From NCBI GenBank assembly GCA_046302815.1, contig JBKCHO010000009.1, forward strand, positions 1 to 37,342: DNA of 37,342 nucleotides, given 5' to 3'. The notes under the pieces were generated by a model. It searched no databases and was not told the DNA's origin. It saw only the letters and a list, made by a program, of their open reading frames with translations. Shown here piece by piece: positions 32,601 to 37,342 of this stretch; positions within the stretch are counted from its first letter, which is position 1; the number at the start of each line of letters is the position of its first letter. The stretch is from JALRAP01 sp046302815. Its GTDB lineage: Bacteria > Bacteroidota > Bacteroidia > AKYH767-A > OLB10. Made by a program: the position numbers and the translations under genes.

Positions 32601-32858
32601 GGATGCATTGTACAAATCAAAGTCATAGCCGTCAAAGCGTACCAAGCCACTCTCTGTCGCCATCCAAAGAAACCGGTCTTTGTCCAAGACCATACTTCTA
32701 ATAGAGTTTTGAGGCAAGCCGTTTTTTGAAGTGTAGTGCGAAAGATGAAATTCATCAAAAGCCTGTCCCGATAAAGGATTGCAAAAAAACAAGTTTAGTC
32801 CAATCAGGATGCCTAACGAAAAAACACGGGACACCCAAGTTGCCTTTAGTGTCATCAT
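29691..32858 (-). CDS. Reg_prop/Y_Y_Y sensor histidine kinase
   Basis: Membrane sensor kinase of 1055 residues. A signal peptide (about 1-32) leads to a periplasmic beta-propeller region (about 35-650) with two-component regulator propeller repeats such as NGLPQNSIRSMVLDKDRFLWMATESG (shown in part) and GLLWMANCNGI, then a Y_Y_Y domain (about 660-730), one membrane helix (about 735-758), a coiled coil and a kinase core. The phospho-acceptor is His825 in SHDIITP. The ATPase has the N-box ILSNAVKYT and the G1 box EDTGMGIPE; the G2 box is degenerate (NQLGY). Unlike many Bacteroidota members it has no fused receiver or AraC domain, so it must signal through a separate regulator, most likely the NarL-type gene just upstream. 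A run of nine C lies ten codons before the stop. Confidence 0.92.
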   Translation of the reverse strand: MMTLKATWVSRVFSLGILIGLNLFFCNPLSGQAFDEFHLSHYTSKNGLPQNSIRSMVLDKDRFLWMATESGLVRFDGYDFDLYNASTTKGLTNERMASIKSLVTGELISDDVDGNIVEIKTDGIKSIHRVQKSRGSGYWMRGGFPNLSFVVNADLEKISGIKTNFNNTEEWYHVLPIDNERFLISMGSDIGLYSNKESRITQYLNPEGFTIVSSFKLNNDIYILDANGACMVLNPESLQFKKAILTGFSKQKVLLDKVIWNYEQDQTFLINGKELYRIEKKNKILHLTLVLNQLPENCLITEVIFDQKSESYFVGTTTKGLFIFRKKSIRTLLAENPTTINTNCFYSQIELDSHRVITNRNWEFNQMGSKLSSHELQFGSAQFDFSLKINNSVYFVLGGNLLKYDLITKQKTQISAEKRTYFASYQDDDTIYFTSSSGIHGLIDDSLFLLSRTKLSGFNKKITSIVKGPDGLLWMANCNGILTYNISNRTVGEIPEMTGLCVRIIEKISDIYFIGTYGQGYYAFYQGKFRKLPLDKLEKLKKTHSFLLDGNGLIWMSTNTGLLNTPIKEIMAFLSDSTKLPYFYYYDTEDGILNTEFNGGCHPTYIRLKNGFVSYPTMEGLVWLKPEEALRDLPDERIFIDEIQINGEKLAFQGNLEISSYSDEVILHFSSPYWGHPDNLQLEYRIKGFNDKWRQTEGGGRWIDFAHLPHGEYSLEIRNMISSNESQALTLKIPIIIQPEFYETTAFMFGGLLSGILILFGLFHLNSARIVRQNRLLEEQVVERTSDLQKTNDTLNVAINNLQEKEYKLRESIRIKDKLISIISHDIITPIKFLSIVSKMTGKNDNIKPMDPKETMDNMRYIGAAAEKIYNNAANILNWIKLQNELIKIEPENIGLYDFVDEVISPLEDVIDKDAIQMVNKVGEEDIIIADPNILKIVLQNILSNAVKYTKEGSITVYSFIEDNGSTRIVVEDTGMGIPEKIIEKIKTIKKHTVTGEFDADDPDTGNQLGYFIVFDFARLINATVDIESEVGKGTKVSIVLPPPAQSEMIKTNKD
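29727..29735 (+). repeat. Homopolymer of nine G (nine C in the kinase gene)
   Basis: A run of nine G on the plus strand encodes three Pro codons near the end of the kinase (VLPPPAQSEM). One-base slippage in either direction would end the frame within four to five codons of the tract, changing only the last residues. Confidence 0.95.
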
Positions 32859-32885
32859 CTCAGTGAGAATACAATTAGATACTCC

Positions 32886-33566
32886 TTACTTTTTACCCCT
32901 GTAAAGTTCTACAAGGTTTTTCAAATCGATGATATTGTTAATAGAGAGTTTGTTGAAAATCCTAGCCTTGAAAGTAGCTACAGTACTTGATTTCAAATTC
33001 AATCTGCCACTAATTTCTTTGATTCCCTCTCCCTTGAGTAAATAAGTCATTACAGTGAGTTCCCTTTCGGATAGGATATTGAAAGGATCTTTATTTTCCT
33101 TGTCATCTCGGTCATAATCCGAATTCTGAAGTTTTCCAGTAAAAAAATCCGTCATAATGGAAACGACGGTTTGCTCATCGGCCTGCTTGTTCAGGAAACC
33201 GGCAACACCCATTTTGAGCAGCCTGGTCTTGAACACTTCCTCGGGGCTCATGGTGTAAACCAAAATCCTGAGTAATGGGTGCTGCTCCAAAAGGTCGGAA
33301 ATGATTTCAACCGAGTTGCCATCATGCAGTTGCAAGTCAAGAATAATATGAGAAACATCGAATGCCAAAGCCATCTCTCTTACGGCTATGCATGTATCAG
33401 CTTCGTGGAAACTCCGAATTCCAAAATGGCTCTCCAAAAAGAACTTCAGTCCTCGTCTAATAATTACATGGTCGTCAACAACCAATAATTTGATGTCTTG
33501 TGGAAGGGTAAGCATGGGCTCGTTGAGTGGATTCCATTGTCGGACTCCTGATGTTGTTGTGATCAT
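32886..33566 (-). CDS. NarL/FixJ-type response regulator
   Basis: DNA-binding response regulator of 226 residues. The receiver domain (about 24-145) has the acidic pair Asp31-Asp32, the phospho-acceptor Asp77 (IILDLQL) and the late Lys (GFLNKQ). The output domain is a LuxR-type helix-turn-helix at about 165-222 (LSERELTVMTYLLKGEGIKEI). The ATG at 33566 gives a 17-residue polar lead; an in-frame ATG at 33515 (MLTLPQDIKLLVVDD) is closer to the family start, so the true start is uncertain. It ends 27 bp before the start of the Reg_prop kinase on the same strand and is its likely partner. The upstream gap of 143 bp holds no clear promoter. Confidence 0.92.
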   Translation of the reverse strand: MITTTSGVRQWNPLNEPMLTLPQDIKLLVVDDHVIIRRGLKFFLESHFGIRSFHEADTCIAVREMALAFDVSHIILDLQLHDGNSVEIISDLLEQHPLLRILVYTMSPEEVFKTRLLKMGVAGFLNKQADEQTVVSIMTDFFTGKLQNSDYDRDDKENKDPFNILSERELTVMTYLLKGEGIKEISGRLNLKSSTVATFKARIFNKLSINNIIDLKNLVELYRGKK

Positions 33567-33709
33567 ATTAGTCCGAATGTAATGATTGTTGCGAAAATAG
33601 TCAAATAAAACTTGTAATAATCCAAAATAAACCCATTAGATAAATTTTGACAAATGGAATTTTTCAGACTCTTTCTCTAAGTTGAAAATGAGATGTAAGA
33701 ATCTTTTAA

Positions 33710-34837
33710 TCAATTTGATATGACTTTCTGATAAATCCTGTATCTTTTGAATAGTTGGGCACCTAGCCGTTCCATTTCAGCTCTCATGGACTTGTTTTCT
33801 TCCAATATCAGATGGCTGTCCAATGTTTTCATTCCTTTTTTAGCTGCATTTCCCAGTAAGGAAAGTGCCATTATGGATGTTATGCCTTTACCATGGAGCT
33901 TAGGCTCTACTGCTCCAAGCAACAAATCAAGCTTGCTCGATTTTTTCATGGATCGCCAAAGTTTCAGTGCCCCCAATGGCCATAATCTACCTTTCGCTTT
34001 GCGGAATCCTTCTGACATATTGGCCATGGCTATCACAAAGGCAACAACCCTTTGGTTTTGGTTCACTATAATTTTAACATAATCGGGATCGATGAAATCC
34101 AAAAACTCCTGAGCCAATCTTTCAACATCTACATCTGAAAGAGGTTCGAATCCATAAATATCTTCGTATGCACGGTTCATCAAATCCATGATTTCCGGAA
34201 AATATGGTTTCAGGGCTTTTCTATTTGAAATAGGAGCCTGTGCGTAGTGATTGTTACGCATTATTCTTTGTGCTACAGCTTCATGAACGGATGGGAGCTT
34301 TGAATCTATTTTCCAGCAATAGCTGACACAATCTTTGAATTTGGAAAACCCCCACCGCTCGATGAGCTTATGCATGTAGGGTGGATGTGATGCCGATGAA
34401 AGTACCGCTTGGTCGTCAGGTCCTTCGATTTGTATTCCTTGAGGATCTTTGTCAGAAAAGCCAAATGGACCAATCAAGCGTCGCATACCCATGGATTGCC
34501 CCCACATACAAACAGCGTCCAGCAGGGATGAAGCAACTTCATTTTTATTTATGCAGTCGAGTTGAAAAAAGCGCACATCTAGCTCATGATTTTTTTCGTT
34601 GTGGTGGTGATGGATGATTCCCATGACCCTTCCAACAATTTGATTTTGCGATTCGGCCAAAAAACACACGGTGTCGCAAATTCCCAGTGCAGCATTGAAC
34701 AATGGATCATGCAAACGCCTTTCGTCACGAAGAAGAGGTGGGGTGTGATTCGGCCAATTTTGATAAATCCTTAGCGGAAGCTGAATGAAGGTTTCTAAGT
34801 CATTTCGACTTCGAACCATACGAATCTGAACCGCCAC
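33710..34837 (-). CDS. GNAT-family N-acetyltransferase-like protein
   Basis: Protein of 375 residues resembling a widespread Bacteroidota group annotated as N-acetyltransferase. The N-terminal block (VRSRNDLETFIQLPLRIYQNWPNHTPPLLRDERR, shown in part) and the segment FLAESQNQIVGRVMGIIHHHHNEK are typical; the latter corresponds to strands 2-4 of the GNAT fold. The second half (about 235-375) could be another GNAT-like domain (VVAFVIAMANMSEGFRKAKG, and LHGKGITSIMALSLLGNAAKKG, which resembles the acyl-CoA loop). The start is GTG at 34837, giving MAVQIRMVRS; an ATG six codons later is possible. It lies 12 bp after the Crp-type regulator and may be co-transcribed. The substrate is unknown; acetyltransfer itself is unproven. 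Confidence 0.75.
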   Translation of the reverse strand: MAVQIRMVRSRNDLETFIQLPLRIYQNWPNHTPPLLRDERRLHDPLFNAALGICDTVCFLAESQNQIVGRVMGIIHHHHNEKNHELDVRFFQLDCINKNEVASSLLDAVCMWGQSMGMRRLIGPFGFSDKDPQGIQIEGPDDQAVLSSASHPPYMHKLIERWGFSKFKDCVSYCWKIDSKLPSVHEAVAQRIMRNNHYAQAPISNRKALKPYFPEIMDLMNRAYEDIYGFEPLSDVDVERLAQEFLDFIDPDYVKIIVNQNQRVVAFVIAMANMSEGFRKAKGRLWPLGALKLWRSMKKSSKLDLLLGAVEPKLHGKGITSIMALSLLGNAAKKGMKTLDSHLILEENKSMRAEMERLGAQLFKRYRIYQKVISN

Positions 34838-34849
34838 ACCGATGCCGAT

Positions 34850-35896
34850 TTAAAATTTCATGTGCTCCAATCTACGAGCATCCACAACGCGTACCAAGCC
34901 GGCTTTCAATTCTACAAGTCCTTCGTCTTTAAAGTCAGACAAGGTACGGATGAGAGATTCGGTTGCTGTGCCAACAATGTTTGATAGGTCTTCCCTGGAT
35001 ATTTGAATGTTAGGATCGTTCTTATGACGCTCTTGAAGCATCAAGAGGGCTTCGGCAACCCTTCTTCGAACCGAATTGTAAGCCAAACTCAAAAGCCGTT
35101 CTTCTTTTTCAATAAGATTGTTCGAGAGCATTTTGATGAAGCGGTTGGCAACTTCACGATTTGAATAGATTAATGAAACGAAATCGTTTTTTTGAATGGC
35201 ATAAACATCACTGTCGTCCAAAGCTGCAGCCGATTCATTGTAGTTGCCACCCTCCAACATGGGAAGGTAGCCTATGAAATCTCCCGACTCGTGTATGCCA
35301 GTTATGAACTCCTTTCCGTCTTCATTGGTTTTGTAGGTTTTTACCCGACCTTTGGATATAAAATAAACGGCATTGGGCAGATTGCCTTCTTGGAAAACGG
35401 TTTCTTTCTTATGGTAAGTCTTGGGCTTACGATCGCCAGTGAGTTTGATAAGGGCGTCCAAAGACTCAGCATTGTTGAAGAACTCATTCAAACCATCAAC
35501 GCTTCGGTCGAATTCCCTTCTTATAGTGTCCGATTTTCGCATTCGCGATTCTATCGCATCCATTAGCTCTGAATCGCTGAAAGGTTTTGTGATGTAATCA
35601 TCCGCCCCAAGGTTCATGCCTTTTCTGAAATCCTCCTTCTCTGCCTTGGCAGTGAGGAATATGAACGGTATCCCCGCAGTTTTAGGGTTTTTTCCCAACA
35701 CATGTAAAACGCCGTAGCCATCCAATTCAGGCATCATCACATCACAAATAATCAGATCGGGATGGGATTTCAGTGCGGCGTCAACGCCGGCTTTACCATT
35801 TTCAGCGGAAATTACCTTGTATCCTGCAAGCTCCAGGATTTCGGTGGTGTTTTCACGCATTTCAGGATTGTCTTCGATGAGCAGTAATGTTTTCAT
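34850..35896 (-). CDS. Response regulator with cNMP-binding and Crp-type DNA-binding domains
   Basis: A 348-residue fusion of three parts: a receiver domain (about 1-122) with phospho-acceptor Asp52 (IICDVMMPELDG) and Lys in ITKPF; a cyclic-nucleotide-binding-like domain (about 150-265, KKETVFQEGNLPNAVYFISKGRV); and a Crp-type winged helix (about 275-348, QISREDLSNIVGTATESLIRTLSD). This unites phosphorylation input with Crp/FNR-type promoter control. The cNMP domain lacks the usual RxxA phosphate-binding signature in what I can read (NESAAAL), so ligand binding is doubtful. It lies downstream of the PAS kinase with a 63-bp gap containing its own promoter, and is probably its partner. Confidence 0.9.
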   Translation of the reverse strand: MKTLLLIEDNPEMRENTTEILELAGYKVISAENGKAGVDAALKSHPDLIICDVMMPELDGYGVLHVLGKNPKTAGIPFIFLTAKAEKEDFRKGMNLGADDYITKPFSDSELMDAIESRMRKSDTIRREFDRSVDGLNEFFNNAESLDALIKLTGDRKPKTYHKKETVFQEGNLPNAVYFISKGRVKTYKTNEDGKEFITGIHESGDFIGYLPMLEGGNYNESAAALDDSDVYAIQKNDFVSLIYSNREVANRFIKMLSNNLIEKEERLLSLAYNSVRRRVAEALLMLQERHKNDPNIQISREDLSNIVGTATESLIRTLSDFKDEGLVELKAGLVRVVDARRLEHMKF

Positions 35897-35916
35897 GTTT
35901 GGAGGATGTTGTTTTG

Positions 35917-35947
35917 TAAATGTAATTAATTTTCCATTGGAGGCAAA
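35917..35947 (-). promoter_or_regulatory. Promoter of the REC-Crp regulator gene
   Basis: On the minus strand TTTG (35947-35944) lies 19 bp from TACATTTA (35924-35917), a 7 of 8 match to TAnnTTTG, in the gap between the kinase stop and the regulator ATG. Confidence 0.52.
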
Positions 35948-35959
35948 GGGTTAAAGTAT

Positions 35960-37342
35960 TCAGGGGACAATTTCACTTTTGATGCAGACAGGTAAAACCA
36001 CTATGAATGTGGTGCCTCCATCAGCATTATTTTCGAAGGAGATGTGTCCTTGCATCAGTTCCGTATATTTCTTGACAATATTCAGTCCAAGACCTGTGCC
36101 TTGGATATTGGTGGCATTTTGAGCTCTGAAAAAACGGTCGAATATGTGTGATCGCTCTGCTTCGGGAATGCCAATGCCTTGGTCTGATATTCGAATGGTT
36201 ACATATTCCGAATCCATTTCTGTGATGAACTCAATGTGCTTCGACTCCTCAGAATATTTGATGGCGTTGCTCAGCAAATTGATACAAATGTTTCGGGTCA
36301 GGTTTTTATCCAAACAAACCTTTGTAGTTCCACCCACATGAGCATACGCCAATGTTTGTCCCCTTTTGGTTAGTTCGCGTAGTTCACCAGTCAACTCCCT
36401 AGCAAACGAGGCAATATCGAACTCAGTTGGATGGCATTGCACTTTGCCTTCCTCGAGTTTGCCAATAGATAGGAAGTCATTCAAAATAGTTGTCAGATTG
36501 TTTACTGCCGATTTGATTCTCTCTATATGCTTGTTCCTTTGCTCCTGCTGCTCTTCAGCTGTATATTTAGAAATCAAGGAAGCGGAGGACAAAATGGTAC
36601 TCAACGGTGTCCTGAATTCATGTGATGCCATGGTTACAAACCTCGATTTCAATTCACCCAATTCCTTTTCTTTGGCCAGTGCAACTTTGAGTTCTTCTCG
36701 GTTCTTTTGCAAAAGTTCTTCAGCTTGTCGGCGTTCCCTGACCTCGGTGGCGAGCTCCGCATTGGTCAACTCCATCCGAGACAGCAATTCAGCAAGCTCT
36801 TTGGTACGCTGATCTACACGACCCTCGAGTTCGGAATTTAATTTTAGTATCTCTTCAGAATTGGCTATCAATTCAAGATTCGCTTTTTCAATCTGCCTGT
36901 CTTGTTTTCTTTTTTCGGTGATGTCTTCACCGGAAGCAAGAAGCGTTACAGGATTTCCATGGCTGTCACGAATAATCACCAAACTACCCGCAATCAGTCG
37001 GCGTTCTCCACTTGCAGTCACAATTTGACTTTCATTGTAACGATCTGTTTCCAAATCGTTGGGTGTTTCAAAGAATTTCTTGAAAATTTGTCGCTCCTCT
37101 TCACGGGTTTCCTTTGGTTTGAAAATATCGAACCAGTTCTTTCCAAGGATAGCGCTTTCAGGCAGTCCGATAATATTGCATCCTTCTTGATTGATCAATG
37201 TAACTCTTTCATCAGCCGATAGAGCTACGAACATTACCGGTGCGATATCAAGATATAGTTGAGCCAAATCCTTTTCCTTTCGAATCTGATCTAAGAAGGA
37301 TGCTCGCTCTGAAACATCGATAATAAAAGCGATTACAAACGA
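35960..37342 (-). CDS. PAS-domain sensor histidine kinase, 5' end outside window
   Basis: The frame is open from the window edge to TGA 35960, at least 460 codons. The first visible residues (FVIAFIIDVSERASFLDQIRKEK) are the end of a PAS domain, so at least one more domain lies upstream; the TTG at 37267 is only an internal codon. A second PAS domain (about YLDIAPVMFVALSADERVTLIN to GEDITEKRKQD, shown in part) is followed by a long coiled coil and a kinase core with His in MASHEFRTPLS, N-box NLLSNAIKYS, G1 ISDQGIGIPE and G2 GTGLGLNIV, all intact. No membrane helix is visible, so it may be cytosolic. It probably phosphorylates the REC-Crp regulator next to it. Confidence 0.9.
   Translation of the reverse strand, partial: SFVIAFIIDVSERASFLDQIRKEKDLAQLYLDIAPVMFVALSADERVTLINQEGCNIIGLPESAILGKNWFDIFKPKETREEERQIFKKFFETPNDLETDRYNESQIVTASGERRLIAGSLVIIRDSHGNPVTLLASGEDITEKRKQDRQIEKANLELIANSEEILKLNSELEGRVDQRTKELAELLSRMELTNAELATEVRERRQAEELLQKNREELKVALAKEKELGELKSRFVTMASHEFRTPLSTILSSASLISKYTAEEQQEQRNKHIERIKSAVNNLTTILNDFLSIGKLEEGKVQCHPTEFDIASFARELTGELRELTKRGQTLAYAHVGGTTKVCLDKNLTRNICINLLSNAIKYSEESKHIEFITEMDSEYVTIRISDQGIGIPEAERSHIFDRFFRAQNATNIQGTGLGLNIVKKYTELMQGHISFENNADGGTTFIVVLPVCIKSEIVP

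Noticed and set aside
35960..37267. The PAS kinase as a complete gene starting at TTG 37267
   Set aside because: The same frame stays open to the window end and the upstream residues read as the end of another PAS domain.
1..37342. CRISPR array, insertion sequence, prophage, toxin-antitoxin or defence system
   Set aside because: No repeat-spacer pattern, transposase, integrase, phage gene or nuclease-helicase group was seen; the content is housekeeping and signalling.

Overview
The window is a 37 kb piece of chromosome from a member of the Bacteroidota, with roughly mid-40s % GC by eye. The evidence is a PorW/SprE-type lipoprotein of the type IX secretion system, a Reg_prop (two-component regulator propeller) sensor kinase, an ATP synthase operon that holds bactofilin-atpZ-atpI-like-atpBEFHAG but lacks atpD and atpC, and promoters that fit the Bacteroidota consensus TTTG-N17-20-TAnnTTTG. 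The order within the phylum cannot be fixed from this sequence. Coding is dense. No insertion sequence, prophage, CRISPR array or rRNA was seen.

Layout. 1-1208 (-): the first 402 codons of aspS, cut by the window edge. 1388-1786 (+): a small lipoprotein. 1918-3700 (-): an SRPBCC protein, a short-chain dehydrogenase lacking the catalytic tyrosine, and a CrtZ-type carotenoid hydroxylase. 3791-6139 (-): an MMPL/RND membrane protein. 6282-6455 (-): a complete tRNA-Arg(CCT) unit with promoter and terminator. 6793-8835 (-): metG, divergent from an LD-carboxypeptidase (9064-9966, +). 10172-16086 (-): pseudouridine synthase with a long basic tail, YraN nuclease-like protein, dnaG, a serine-less alpha/beta hydrolase and a polyprenyl diphosphate synthase. 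16254-20450 (-): an exported protein of unknown function, rseP, dxr and an M23 peptidase. 20613-29615 (+): porW, bactofilin, atpZ, an AtpI-like protein and atpBEFHAG, ended by a clear terminator. 29691-37342 (-): two two-component pairs, a Reg_prop histidine kinase with a NarL-type regulator, and a PAS histidine kinase (5' end outside the window) with a REC-cNMP-Crp regulator, with a GNAT-like protein between them.

How it fits together. The content is mainly housekeeping: translation (aspS, metG, tRNA-Arg, rluB-like), replication (dnaG), isoprenoid and quinone supply (dxr, polyprenyl synthase), envelope upkeep (RseP, M23 peptidase, LD-carboxypeptidase, PorW), energy (ATP synthase) and signalling. 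I saw no clear new defence or mobile system. The points most worth checking are the tyrosine-less SDR beside CrtZ and SRPBCC, the Gly-for-Ser hydrolase next to dnaG, a 10-bp stem between atpE and atpF, the 47-nt overlap of the bactofilin and atpZ genes, a dyad lying on the M23-dxr-rseP promoter, and a triple heptamer repeat at the metG promoter. Several conserved genes appear to start at TTG or GTG (metG, dnaG, M23, dxr, GNAT), so automated starts here need care.
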